Source of the DNA: Dyadobacter fermentans DSM 18053
GTDB taxonomy: Bacteria > Bacteroidota > Bacteroidia > Cytophagales > Spirosomataceae
Direction: 5' to 3'
Assembly (NCBI RefSeq): GCF_000023125.1
Contig: NC_013037.1
Location: 2,666,001-2,730,000, forward strand
DNA length: 64,000 bases
Under the pieces are notes generated by a model. It worked only from the letters and a program-made list of their open reading frames with translations. It ran no database searches and had not been told where the DNA came from. Shown in pieces: positions 1-8,038 of the stretch. Within the stretch, counting starts at the first letter, position 1; each line of letters opens with the position of its first letter. The position numbers were made by a program, and so were the translations under genes.

Positions 1-589
1 GGATGGGAGCGGCGGGGCAGGAAGGGTCAGGCGTTAGGATTCCCTCGGCAATGCCCATGACTCGCCAGGGTAGAAGTTGAGGTGCTACATGAAATCCGTT
101 GCGATCAGTGGCATGGCCATAAACTGCCGAAAAAGGCATTTGAATTGGTAGCACGTCATGGACGTTTAATATCTCTCGTTCGTCCTGTGTGTCCCGTGGT
201 CCGGTGAAGTCAATTGAGCTAAAAGTTGGTACGAAACAAAAGTCAAATGTTTTTGTTGCCAAAAATTTCAACACCCTTACGCTTATTGAAGACTTACCAC
301 CCGGCAGAAAATCGTCATTCAGCAGGCTGTCATACTTTACATCCTTCATCACAAATGTGGGAAACTTGGGAGGTATCTGCGTGATAAACAGCCTTGCAAT
401 GGATTTCTCGTCATTCAAAGCATTGGTATGCACATCGAAATGCGTACTCCGCCTGAACCCGGGCAACCATCCCAGCATGATCCGGTCGCCATAGTTGAAT
501 TCGTCAAAAAGGCTCCGGTCTTCCGCCGTCAGACTGCCCTCTATCATCGCGATATTATCGCATGTTGCAGGATATCCGCCGTGCCCCAT
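1..589 (-). CDS. C-terminal part of a secreted PKD-like protein in a shifted frame, cut by the window edge
   Basis: Reading the minus strand, a frame different from that of the neighbouring 544-1257 gene is fully open from about 615 to base 1, with no stop. Its first ATG is at 589, inside the 3' end of that gene. The translation has a balanced composition (for example ALTAMGHGGYPATCDNIAM near the start, later YGDRIMLGWLPGFRR) and looks like genuine protein. An upstream stop in this frame, near 621, confines any frame change to roughly 590-620. I infer that this is the rest of the same protein after an indel, not an independent gene, because a 46 nt overlap with an internal start is unlikely. 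Function is unknown. The true C-terminus lies outside the window. Confidence 0.55.
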   Translation of the reverse strand, partial: MGHGGYPATCDNIAMIEGSLTAEDRSLFDEFNYGDRIMLGWLPGFRRSTHFDVHTNALNDEKSIARLFITQIPPKFPTFVMKDVKYDSLLNDDFLPGGKSSISVRVLKFLATKTFDFCFVPTFSSIDFTGPRDTQDEREILNVHDVLPIQMPFSAVYGHATDRNGFHVAPQLLPWRVMGIAEGILTPDPSCPAAPI

Positions 590-1257
590 TGCAGTAAGGG
601 CGTCCTGAGCCTGATTTGAATGCTATGAGGTCCCGTTGCAGCAAACGAGTGGGTGATTACCTGCTCTTTCAAAGCATAACTCTTGTAACTCTTTCCATCG
701 CCAAAATCGATTTCCAGTCCAATCAGGGACGGCTTATTGGATACTAGCAGTGCTTCGCCGATTTTGAAGCTGGCCTCAGCCTGATACAATGTTTCCTGTA
801 ATACGGAGGCATCAAGGAAACGGATCTTCTCTGCTACCTTCCCGGATGCCCTATTCTCCGGCGCGTGTTCCCCTTCTATGTCCATTATGCCGATTGGAAT
901 GATATCGGCCTCGCTATTGCTCCTCTCCTGGTCCCGCATCATCGACCGCCAGTCGGGGAACCGGCTCATCACACGCGGATGCGCGCCTTTGCGCAGGCGG
1001 TCGTACAGACTGAGCCATGCTTCGGGGTTGGTTTGTACCGGTTTGTCGTCGGCATGCGCTTTTCGATAGTAATCCAATTCACCGGGGGCAAACTCGACGC
1101 GGTTGAGCAAAATGTCAATTTCAGAACTTGCGGAATCGCTGGCTTCCGCAAAAGATATAGTCGATTCTGGCTGGGTATTTCCATAAACTGTTTCGCATAT
1201 GCCAAGCAATAATGCAGCTGCAAACAAACACTTTCCGGTAGATAAAATCTTGCTCAT
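544..1257 (-). CDS. Secreted protein with a PKD-like segment, probably truncated by a frame change
   Basis: The start is placed at MSKILSTGKC, giving a hydrophobic signal peptide of about 25 residues that ends near VYGNT. Most of the protein is of unknown function. Near the C-terminus the segment IDFGDGKSY followed by ITHSFAATGPHSIQIRL resembles a PKD or Ig-like beta-sandwich repeat. The reading frame ends shortly after that strand at 544, while a second open frame continues to the window start. Similar Bacteroidota secreted proteins carry this domain followed by a large C-terminal region, so the present stop probably results from an indel. The first 60 nt of the gene and its upstream region are repeated at about 1890-2075. 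I could not assign a biochemical role. Confidence 0.5.
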   Translation of the reverse strand: MSKILSTGKCLFAAALLLGICETVYGNTQPESTISFAEASDSASSEIDILLNRVEFAPGELDYYRKAHADDKPVQTNPEAWLSLYDRLRKGAHPRVMSRFPDWRSMMRDQERSNSEADIIPIGIMDIEGEHAPENRASGKVAEKIRFLDASVLQETLYQAEASFKIGEALLVSNKPSLIGLEIDFGDGKSYKSYALKEQVITHSFAATGPHSIQIRLRTPLLQWGTADILQHAIISR

Positions 1258-1855
1258 TGGCCAATCCATTCAGATGAAATCCAAATAAAATGGCATCGGA
1301 AGCCGCGCATTTAATCCGATGAGCAACCGGAAGGAATCAATAATCAACCGAAAAATAACGCTTGCCAACTAAGCAATAAACAGGGTTTACAATCTTTATC
1401 AGGGAACTTATTTGAATAATTTAAAATCAAAATTAGCCTTCCAACCCGCTACTACGCTGCAACAGTTTTTTATTTTCTTTCCATCTTGCCATGCCTCTGC
1501 GACGCGATATTCTTTGGAGGAAACAGGGTCACTATCTAGTACAACAGAGCATTCAATTTGGCTATACCCCCGCGGCGCATCGACGGTCACCTCATATTTT
1601 CCTTCCTTGTCGGTATAGGCGTTGGTCAAAAACTTAGTTCTTACGAAGCCGTTCGAGGCAATGACCGAGATCCTCACACTATCCACCGGACCATACCCCG
1701 GCGCGGTAACAGTCCCGTAAATAGTAGTAATCCCTTTTAACCTGTCGCAACTCCCGAGCAACGTTCCAATTATCCAAAGGCAAAATGAAGCGCCGATGAA
1801 CCGGACATTTATATTGGCAAATGGCTTTCTTATCATCTTCCATTCAGATTTAGTC
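1173..1855. repeat. Tandem duplication, copy A (about 695 bp period)
   Basis: This stretch matches 1867-2545 in the same orientation with scattered substitutions and small indels. It contains the 5' end and upstream region of the 544-1257 gene followed by the body of one small lipoprotein-like gene. Shared landmarks are the run around 1255-1275 (matching 1948-1968), the upstream run near 1310-1375 (matching 2003-2075), and the coding region 1408-1850 (matching 2106-2540). The offsets are 693-698 bp throughout. Confidence 0.85.
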
Positions 1856-1950
1856 AGTCTTAGCGGCGTATTTCCAAAAGCTGTTTCGCATATCCCAATC
1901 AATAACGCAGTTGTAATCAAACACTTTACGGTAGATAAAGTCTTGCTCAT
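1408..1950 (-). CDS. Chimeric secreted protein: foreign signal peptide joined to a carboxypeptidase-regulatory-like domain
   Basis: The first about 30 residues (MSKTLSTVKCLITTALLIGI and on) are a near copy of the signal peptide of the 544-1257 gene. From WKMIRKPFANINVRF onward the protein is a near copy of the 2106-2537 lipoprotein, including the LLGSC lipobox and the segment YGTVTAPGYGPVDS. The duplication junction at about 1850-1867 created this fusion. Relative to the 2106-2537 gene, a one-base insertion at its old ATG puts that codon out of frame, but an in-frame ATG (MIRKPF) remains as an alternative start near 1840. The C-terminal domain resembles transthyretin/carboxypeptidase-D regulatory beta-sandwiches (DKEGKYEVTVDAPRGY). 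Which start is used, and whether the product is a lipoprotein, cannot be told from sequence. Confidence 0.6.
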   Translation of the reverse strand: MSKTLSTVKCLITTALLIGICETAFGNTPLRLTKSEWKMIRKPFANINVRFIGASFCLWIIGTLLGSCDRLKGITTIYGTVTAPGYGPVDSVRISVIASNGFVRTKFLTNAYTDKEGKYEVTVDAPRGYSQIECSVVLDSDPVSSKEYRVAEAWQDGKKIKNCCSVVAGWKANFDFKLFK

Positions 1951-2545
1951 TGGCCAATCCATTTCAGATGAAATCCAAAAAAAATGGCAACGGACCCCGC
2001 GCATTTAATCCGATGAGCAACTGGAAGGAATCAATAATCAACCGAAAAATAACACTTGCTAACTGAGCAATAAATCAACCCATACAGTCTTTGAGAAGAG
2101 CATTTCTATTTGAACAATTTAAAGTCGAAGTTGGCCTTCGCTCCCGCTGAGACGCCACAGCAGGTGTTCAGTTTTCTACCATCTTGCCACGCCTCGCCCT
2201 TCGTGTATTGCTGGGTAGTCGGGCTACCATCAAGTATCAAATCACATTCAACACGGCCATACCCGCGTGGGGCATCCACCGTCACCCGATACTTTCCGTT
2301 TGCATCTGTGAGTGTTTCAGCTACAAATTTCGTATTTGTCATAGTCTGTCGGGCAATAAAAACAATCCTCGCACTATCGACCGGACCATACCCGGGCGCG
2401 GTAACAGTCCCGTAAATAGTAGTAATCCCTTTTAACCTGTCGCAACTCCCGAGCAACGTTCCAATTATCCAAAGGCAAAATGAAGCGTCAATGAACCGGA
2501 CATTTATATTGGCAAATTGTACTCTTATCATCTTCATTCAGATTC
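1867..2545. repeat. Tandem duplication, copy B
   Basis: Second copy of the unit described at 1173-1855. It contains a remnant of the 5' end of the PKD-like gene (only its signal-peptide region survives) and the complete small lipoprotein gene at 2106-2537. Homology fades beyond about 2545, where the sequence upstream of the lipoprotein gene is unique. Confidence 0.85.
2106..2537 (-). CDS. Small lipoprotein with a carboxypeptidase-regulatory-like domain
   Basis: A 143-residue protein with an N-terminal hydrophobic stretch ending in a lipobox (LLGSC, Cys near residue 31), consistent with outer- or inner-membrane lipid anchoring. The mature part has a beta-sandwich pattern typical of carboxypeptidase-D regulatory/transthyretin-like domains: YGTVTAPGYGPVDS, then DANGKYRVTVDAPRGY. 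Two cysteines occur together near the C-terminus (NTCCGV). It is the parental copy of the chimeric gene at 1408-1950; the two agree almost perfectly over residues 10-60 and diverge more in the loops. No enzymatic motif is visible, and a structural or binding role is only a guess. Confidence 0.65.
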   Translation of the reverse strand: MKMIRVQFANINVRFIDASFCLWIIGTLLGSCDRLKGITTIYGTVTAPGYGPVDSARIVFIARQTMTNTKFVAETLTDANGKYRVTVDAPRGYGRVECDLILDGSPTTQQYTKGEAWQDGRKLNTCCGVSAGAKANFDFKLFK

Positions 2546-2693
2546 AAAATTGACAATTGCCAAAAAGTAGACAACAAACCATTCACCGATTGCAAGGAAT
2601 GTGCAACCGGCAGAAATGAATAATCAAGCGAATGGGACACGCCGCAAACCAGCTTGAAAGCCCGACCTACCTCTGAAAACCACCCCTACCAAC

Positions 2694-4409
2694 TCAAAGA
2701 ACCACGATCCGCTCCTTCTGCACCACGCCGTTCTGCAACGTAATATGCAACTGGTAAATCCCCGTCGCGAGGTTCCGAGTCGAGAGTGAATGCGGCACGT
2801 TGCGGGCTTCGTACACCGTTTTGCCCTCCGTGTTCACAATCCGTAGCAGCACTGCCTCCCGGTGGTTTGAGATGAAGAGTACGTCCGAAACCGGATTGGG
2901 ATAAACGTTGCCTGCGTGGTTGTCGGCGAAACGGACGCTCACGATGCGGCTGTATGCGTAAGTGCCTTCCAGGCCGTTTTTGGGCCTGTCTTTCATTTTG
3001 AGGCGGTAATAGTTCAGCCCGCCGGCAGGCGCATTATGTACCCATTGGTAATGGACGAGTACATTGCTTTCGCCCTTCGCGCGGTGCTCGCCTGCCTCGT
3101 GCCAGGTTACGGCATCCACGCTGTGTTCGATCCCGAAGGCTTCGCTGTTGCTTTCCTCCGCCGTTGTCCATTGCAAAACAGCTGCGCGGCCTTCTTTATG
3201 GATTTTAAAATCGGCGAGGGTAACCGGCAGCGCGGAACAGGCCGCTTGTATCGCCGACTGATCCTCACACCCCGGCCCGTTGCCGGTAATGCTCGCCGTG
3301 TTGGAGCCGACAAACTCACATACCGCCGAAATGGCGCAATCCGATAAGCTGGCGTTGTTCCGGATCACCAGTCCGCCGATCGTGAGCGCGGCCGTCCGCG
3401 CGCCGGAATTGCTTCGGCCGTTACTTACATTGCTACCCAGCCCCGACAGGCTCGTCAACGCCGCATTGTCGCTGATCTGTATCCATCCGATGTTCGTCAG
3501 GTTTTCCAGCCCCGAAAGATCCGTCAGCAACTCGTTGCTCCGTATGATCATGTTCGTGGCCGAAGTAAGGCTGCTGAGCCCGGCAAGACTGGTGAGCCCC
3601 TTGCTCTCCCCGATCACCAGCCAAAACACCGACCCTACACTTTCCAGGCCCGACAGGTCGGTCATCAGGTTATTATCGCTGATGTATATTTCACTCAGGT
3701 ACGTGAGATTGTCGAGTCCTTTCAGGCTGGTCAGGCCGGGATTCGAGCTCACGTGCATTTGGTAAGAAACGGATGTTAAGTTTTCCAGGCCGGAGAGGTC
3801 CGCCAGCGCGTCATTCCCTCCAATATTGATCCGGCTTACACCACTCAGCTTATCCAATCCCTTCAATGTGGCCAGGCGTACGTTCGACCCGATCGAAAGA
3901 ATGTCCGAAACGCCTTCCAGGCTACCCAGCCCGGAAAGGCTTGCGAGCGAATCATTGTTGGTAATGTAAAATGTGGACGCATTGACAAGGCTGTCCAGCC
4001 CTTTCAGGTTATCGAGGTTTTTATTGAAACGAATGTGGGTAGTGCCCCAAACGGCTTTCAGTTTCTTGAAACCCGTCAGATCAGGCAGCAGATCATTGCT
4101 GTAAATGAGCAGATGCTGGGCGGAGGTGATGTTTTCCAATCCCGTAAGGCTGGCCAGCTTCGGATTGGCCTGGATCGTGAGCTTGCCATTCATGACCTCA
4201 ATGTTCTGTAAAGGCGTAAGGTCGGTAATGTCGGAACCCGAAATGGTAATATCTCCGTTGATGGTTTTACATGAAGCATTAAAGGAATTAACGGCCGCCT
4301 GGGTGGTCAGTTTAAGATCGAAAACGTTACAAGACTGTGCGGTTGCGAAGGAGAAAAGGAAACCATGGGATACAAAAATCCCGATGAGACTGCGTAGCGC
4401 TCTTTTCAT
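2694..4409 (-). CDS. Surface leucine-rich-repeat-like protein with type IX secretion sorting domain
   Basis: 571 residues. The signal peptide ends near FATAQS. Residues about 45-350 are roughly twelve repeats of about 23-25 residues with a pattern like LTSLKGLDNLTYLSEIYISD, as in receptor-L/leucine-rich surface proteins. Residues about 390-480 form a fibronectin-like linker (VTLADFKIHKEGRAAVLQW). The last about 75 residues (starting YPNPVSDVLFISN and ending KERIVVL) match a T9SS type A C-terminal sorting domain, which directs export across the outer membrane by the Por machinery. It is probably a cell-surface adhesion or binding protein. It stands alone, with no operon partner and divergent from the Rrf2 gene. 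Confidence 0.8.
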   Translation of the reverse strand: MKRALRSLIGIFVSHGFLFSFATAQSCNVFDLKLTTQAAVNSFNASCKTINGDITISGSDITDLTPLQNIEVMNGKLTIQANPKLASLTGLENITSAQHLLIYSNDLLPDLTGFKKLKAVWGTTHIRFNKNLDNLKGLDSLVNASTFYITNNDSLASLSGLGSLEGVSDILSIGSNVRLATLKGLDKLSGVSRINIGGNDALADLSGLENLTSVSYQMHVSSNPGLTSLKGLDNLTYLSEIYISDNNLMTDLSGLESVGSVFWLVIGESKGLTSLAGLSSLTSATNMIIRSNELLTDLSGLENLTNIGWIQISDNAALTSLSGLGSNVSNGRSNSGARTAALTIGGLVIRNNASLSDCAISAVCEFVGSNTASITGNGPGCEDQSAIQAACSALPVTLADFKIHKEGRAAVLQWTTAEESNSEAFGIEHSVDAVTWHEAGEHRAKGESNVLVHYQWVHNAPAGGLNYYRLKMKDRPKNGLEGTYAYSRIVSVRFADNHAGNVYPNPVSDVLFISNHREAVLLRIVNTEGKTVYEARNVPHSLSTRNLATGIYQLHITLQNGVVQKERIVVL

Positions 4410-4599
4410 GTCAGTAAGTGATTAACGTTGAGTAATGGGCCTGAATATAATTGATTTATAGGGCAATAGTGATTGCTGACCACAAATTTTCGACCAACGA
4501 CTAGCAACCTTTCGAAACGATTTCATTTCGCTGAAATCTGACGCTTTCAAGCGGCTTGCGGCAGCGCATTACCAAGCATGGATAAATTAATTTCCATAA

Positions 4600-4620
4600 T
4601 AAAAGATAAAAAAGTCTTTA
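4600..4620. promoter_or_regulatory. Putative Rrf2-family operator upstream of its own gene
   Basis: The core GATAAAAAAGTCTTT here recurs exactly at 5138-5152, in front of the flavohemoglobin gene. Both copies sit inside an imperfect inverted repeat with half-sites AAAGA and TCTTT separated by 8 bp. This copy covers the region just upstream of the -7 box at 4637-4644, where binding would block RNA polymerase. That suggests autoregulation by the Rrf2 protein encoded directly downstream. Confidence 0.65.
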
Positions 4621-4636
4621 TTGTTGGGTCAGCACT

Positions 4637-4644
4637 TACATTTG
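4637..4644 (+). promoter_or_regulatory. -7 box TACATTTG of the rrf2-type gene
   Basis: Perfect match to the Bacteroidota -7 consensus TAnnTTTG, placed 35 nt before the ATG at 4679 and 17 nt after the putative operator. Confidence 0.5.
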
Positions 4645-4678
4645 CATTCAGGTAAGCGGCGGTGTGCCGGATCAGACG

Positions 4679-5116
4679 ATGGGAATATTTTCAAAAACGT
4701 GCGAATATGCGATCAGGGCGGTGTTTTACATTGCCCAAAAATCGGAGGAAGGCCAGAAGGTCGGCATCCGGGAGATTGCCCTGCATATCAACTCGCCTGA
4801 GCCGTTCCTGGCAAAAATCCTTCAAAAGCTCAGTAAAGATGGCCTAGTGCTGTCGTCGAAAGGCCCGCACGGAGGATTTTACCTCGATCCCGGCGGACTG
4901 CAACGTTCCCTGGCCGACATTGTCCAGGCCATAGAAGGTGACAGCATTTTCAACGGGTGCGGAATGGGCCTCAGCTACTGCTCCCAGGCCAACCCCTGCC
5001 CTTTGCACAACGATTTCAAGAAAATCCGGAATCAGATTGTGATCATGCTGCGCAATACTTCGATCGGCAAGTTCAATGAAGGGCTCATCCAAGGGCAGCT
5101 TACCCTGAACAAATAA
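4679..5116 (+). CDS. Rrf2-family Fe-S transcriptional regulator, probably NO-responsive
   Basis: 145 residues from the ATG at 4679; an upstream GTG would add five residues not expected in the family, which usually starts MxxFSKxCEYAI. Residues 5-50 form the winged helix-turn-helix, with the wing at SKGPHGGFYL (60-69). Three cysteines, C94, C101 and C107, are spaced as cluster ligands in NsrR/IscR-type proteins, so it probably senses NO or redox state through an Fe-S cluster. The gene directly precedes flavohemoglobin, and an identical 15-bp operator core lies before both genes. I therefore infer an NsrR-like repressor that is relieved by nitric oxide. An IscR-like role is less likely because no isc or suf genes are nearby. 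Confidence 0.85.
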   Translation: MGIFSKTCEYAIRAVFYIAQKSEEGQKVGIREIALHINSPEPFLAKILQKLSKDGLVLSSKGPHGGFYLDPGGLQRSLADIVQAIEGDSIFNGCGMGLSYCSQANPCPLHNDFKKIRNQIVIMLRNTSIGKFNEGLIQGQLTLNK

Positions 5117-5132
5117 AAATTTTTTACCCAAA

Positions 5133-5154
5133 TAAAGGATAAAAAAGTCTTTTA
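5133..5154. promoter_or_regulatory. Putative Rrf2-family operator in front of hmp
   Basis: Second copy of the GATAAAAAAGTCTTT core, again with AAAGG(A)/TCTTT half-sites, ending 17 nt before the flavohemoglobin ATG at 5172. Its closeness to the start places it over the likely core promoter. Confidence 0.65.
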
Positions 5155-5171
5155 TTCTAAATCTCAACATT

Positions 5172-6374
5172 ATGTCTCCACAACAAAAAGAACTCGTAAA
5201 AGCCACAGTTCCCGTACTAAAAGAGCATGGCGTGCTGCTCACCACCCACTTTTACAACCGGATGTTTACCCATAATCCCGAATTGAAGCATCTTTTCAAC
5301 ATGGGTAACCAGCAAAACAAGCGCCAGCAAACCGCCCTGGCAATGGCCGTGCTGGCCTATGCCGAAAACATCGAAAATCCGGCTGTGCTGCTGCCGGTGG
5401 TGGACACCATCGGGCACAAGCATGCAAGCCTGCACATCCGCCCAGAGCATTATGCGATCGTGGGAAGGCACCTCATCGCCTCCATCGGCGAAGTGCTGGG
5501 CGATGCCGCCACACCCGAATTGCTCGAAGCCTGGACCATCGCCTACAACCAGCTGGCGGCGCTCATGAGCGGACACGAGCAAAAGCTGTACGACCAAAAA
5601 GTGGCATTGCCAGGCGGCTGGTCGGGCTGGCGGCCATTTGTGGTGCGCAAAAAAGTGAAGGAATCGGAGGAGATCACCTCGTTTTACCTCTACCCGGTCG
5701 ACGGCGGTGCGGTGGCAGATTTCCAACCCGGCCAGTACATCAGCATCCGGCTGTTTCTGCCTGAAATTAACCTACAACAACCGCGGCAATACAGCCTGTC
5801 GAGCGCACCGAACGGTGAATTCTACCGCATTTCGGTGAAACGCGAGGCCGGCAGCGTGCATCCCGACGGTATGATCAGCAACCGCCTGCACGATTTCGTC
5901 GAGCCCGGCGACGTGGTGGACCTGTCGGCCCCTTCGGGCAATTTCACATTGCAGGCAGAAAGCGGAAGACCAAAAGTATTCATCAGCGGCGGTGTCGGAC
6001 AAACGCCATTGATCTCAATGCTCGAAGCCCTCGTACGTGCAGACGCCACCACGCCCATTACCTGGGTACACGGATGCCGTAACGAGCAGGTTCATGCATT
6101 CAAAACCGACCTGCAAGCCATTTCCGACCAGGTGGCACACGTTGAAAAACACTTTTTCTACGATTCGGCCGAGCAGCTTTCGGCGAATGAATACCTCGGC
6201 TGGGTGTCGCTGGACCAGCTCCCTGCCGAAGCCCTGCACGCCGATGCGGAATATTACATTTGCGGGCCGGGCGCGTTCATTCGCCAGCATTACCGTTTCC
6301 TCGTCGATCGTGGCATTGACCAATCGAACATTCATTTCGAAGAATTCGGGCCATTATCGCTGTCGCTGAACTAA
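5172..6374 (+). CDS. hmp: Flavohemoglobin (nitric oxide dioxygenase)
   Basis: 400 residues, the usual length for the family. It converts NO and O2 to nitrate using NAD(P)H in the cytoplasm. The globin domain spans residues 1-140, with B10 Tyr28, E-helix Gln around 52-53 and proximal heme ligand His84 in GHKHASL. Residues 150-260 form the FAD-binding barrel with RQYSLS at 205-210. The NAD-binding domain follows, with GGVGQTP at 273-279 and the C-terminal EEFGPL motif. It is preceded by a putative NO-responsive Rrf2 operator and the regulator gene, so induction by nitrosative stress is likely. It is followed immediately by a strong terminator. Confidence 0.96.
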   Translation: MSPQQKELVKATVPVLKEHGVLLTTHFYNRMFTHNPELKHLFNMGNQQNKRQQTALAMAVLAYAENIENPAVLLPVVDTIGHKHASLHIRPEHYAIVGRHLIASIGEVLGDAATPELLEAWTIAYNQLAALMSGHEQKLYDQKVALPGGWSGWRPFVVRKKVKESEEITSFYLYPVDGGAVADFQPGQYISIRLFLPEINLQQPRQYSLSSAPNGEFYRISVKREAGSVHPDGMISNRLHDFVEPGDVVDLSAPSGNFTLQAESGRPKVFISGGVGQTPLISMLEALVRADATTPITWVHGCRNEQVHAFKTDLQAISDQVAHVEKHFFYDSAEQLSANEYLGWVSLDQLPAEALHADAEYYICGPGAFIRQHYRFLVDRGIDQSNIHFEEFGPLSLSLN

Positions 6375-6379
6375 CCGTG

Positions 6380-6399
6380 CAAGGGGCTTCGGCCCCTTG
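6380..6399. terminator. GC-rich hairpin with TTCG tetraloop
   Basis: Perfect 8-bp stem CAAGGGGC/GCCCCTTG closed by the stable TTCG loop, sitting exactly between the stop codons of hmp and the convergent glycosyltransferase. It lacks a long T run, but its position suits a bidirectional terminator or a 3'-end stabiliser. Confidence 0.7.
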
Positions 6400-7908
6400 T
6401 TACCATCGTTCCTCCGCAATTTCCTTTTCCAGCCGGGCATTCACATCGACCCGCGCATCCAGGAATACAAACACCACCGTTCCATGCTCCCGGGCAAAGC
6501 GGTTCGTCACCGAATCTGCCGCGTAACCGGTTGCGAACAGCGGACCCGTTTCCTTCATCTCTTCCTCTCGTTCGCCGCCGGTTTTAACCCTGATCAGGTG
6601 CTTGTACCGTTGGTTCAGGTCGAACCAGTTCACATAATCCGCATTGAAAGTGACCGCCTTTACGCCCATTTTCGAGTAATAGTTGATCGCCCCGGCCTGG
6701 CCGTAATTGTCGCAGAGCACGATCGTACTTTCCGGGTCCGGTGCGGCGGCGTAGGCCGCATCCACTTTGGCTGCCAGCTCACGCCAGCCCAGCATATCGG
6801 CAAAATCCTGCGGAAGCTGGTGATCCTTCCCATCCTCCCAGCGCAGCAACCCCAGCTTCCGGTAAGGCTCGGGATTCGTCACGATCCGTTCGGGTGTTTT
6901 GTTGGGAAATGCAACCTGCAACAATGGAATGAACAGCACAACGGGCAACAGTACAAACGCGCCCCGCAGCCACCTGGCTCTCACCTGGGCAGCAATGTAA
7001 ACGGCCCCAAAAGCGATGTAAACGGGGTAAATGCCGATCGCATAATAGCCCTTCGCGCGGAGGTAGGTGAAAGTTGCAAGCGTGATGACAATGGTAAAAA
7101 AGAATAACCGGTAGCGCACAAATGCCGCGTGCGAACACAATGCGAAGAGCCCCGCGGCGATCACCGGAAGCGCTCCTGCGAAAAACAGCAGCTGTTCCTT
7201 CAGGAAATCCATGCGGTTGACATTCACCAGCTGCGTTTCGGCCAATGCTTGCATGTGGTGAAGCACGGGAAAATTATTCCGGTACTGCCAGATCAGGTTT
7301 GGCGCGATGAGCAGCAATGCCAGCAATAATGCCAGATAAATGTGTTTGTTGAGCAAAAGGTGTCGCTGCGATGTGAGCAAAATCGCCGGCAGCAGGCCTA
7401 CCGCTGCGAATATGATGTTGTATTTATTTAAAAAACCCAATGCGAAAACCGCTGCCAACCCGTACAGCCAGCGCCGGTCGGTGGATGCGATAAAGCTTAT
7501 CAGCAAATAATACAGCGCCGTCCAGCATAGCACATCGAAAGAATTGGGCTGAAAAAGCTGATTGAGCCGCAACAGCACCGAAAACAGCATACACGACGCC
7601 GCAAGTCCGCAGGCATACAACCCGCCCCCAAGCCGCTCCACGGTTTTCCAGACCACCAGGATCGTGAGCGCGCCCCACAGCGCCGGGAAGAACCGCACCA
7701 CCCATTCGCCCTTGCCCAATGCATGGATAAGCCACGCAATCCAGGACGTCACCGGCGGCACCGACACGAAGCCCCAGGCCAGGTGATTGCCCTGATCGAG
7801 GTGCAGGTATTCATCGCGATGCAGCTCGTACTCAGGGATAATGAGGAAATATTGTAACAGAAATTTCAGGACGATCACCGTCAGGAGCAGCGTGTTTCTC
7901 TGGTTCAT
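6400..7908 (-). CDS. GT39-family (ArnT/PMT-like) membrane glycosyltransferase
   Basis: 502 residues from ATG 7908; the open frame extends upstream without a plausible signal, and MNQRN followed by a membrane helix is the natural start. The protein is polytopic, with about 10-12 hydrophobic segments in the first 350 residues. The first periplasmic loop carries the HRDEYLHL motif (Asp32/Glu33), matching the acidic metal- and substrate-binding pair of GT39 enzymes that use polyprenyl-phosphate sugars. The C-terminal about 150 residues form a soluble periplasmic domain. It may glycosylate lipids or proteins at the outer face of the inner membrane, but the acceptor is unknown. It is convergent with hmp and divergent from the Rieske oxidoreductase. 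Confidence 0.8.
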   Translation of the reverse strand: MNQRNTLLLTVIVLKFLLQYFLIIPEYELHRDEYLHLDQGNHLAWGFVSVPPVTSWIAWLIHALGKGEWVVRFFPALWGALTILVVWKTVERLGGGLYACGLAASCMLFSVLLRLNQLFQPNSFDVLCWTALYYLLISFIASTDRRWLYGLAAVFALGFLNKYNIIFAAVGLLPAILLTSQRHLLLNKHIYLALLLALLLIAPNLIWQYRNNFPVLHHMQALAETQLVNVNRMDFLKEQLLFFAGALPVIAAGLFALCSHAAFVRYRLFFFTIVITLATFTYLRAKGYYAIGIYPVYIAFGAVYIAAQVRARWLRGAFVLLPVVLFIPLLQVAFPNKTPERIVTNPEPYRKLGLLRWEDGKDHQLPQDFADMLGWRELAAKVDAAYAAAPDPESTIVLCDNYGQAGAINYYSKMGVKAVTFNADYVNWFDLNQRYKHLIRVKTGGEREEEMKETGPLFATGYAADSVTNRFAREHGTVVFVFLDARVDVNARLEKEIAEERW

Positions 7909-8038
7909 AGCTAATTCAAAATCATAGGTCAAAAGAATGCGACATGGTTCGGCTACTGCTATCCGCGGGTGGTTCGTGCTTTTTCGGCAACCCTGGCATG
8001 GAATTTGTCCTTGAAGCACCCAAAAAAATCAGCAAACC

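Noticed and set aside
6380..6399. Hairpin between hmp and the glycosyltransferase as an attachment site or operator
   Set aside because: Position exactly between two convergent stop codons and the TTCG tetraloop are better explained by a terminator.
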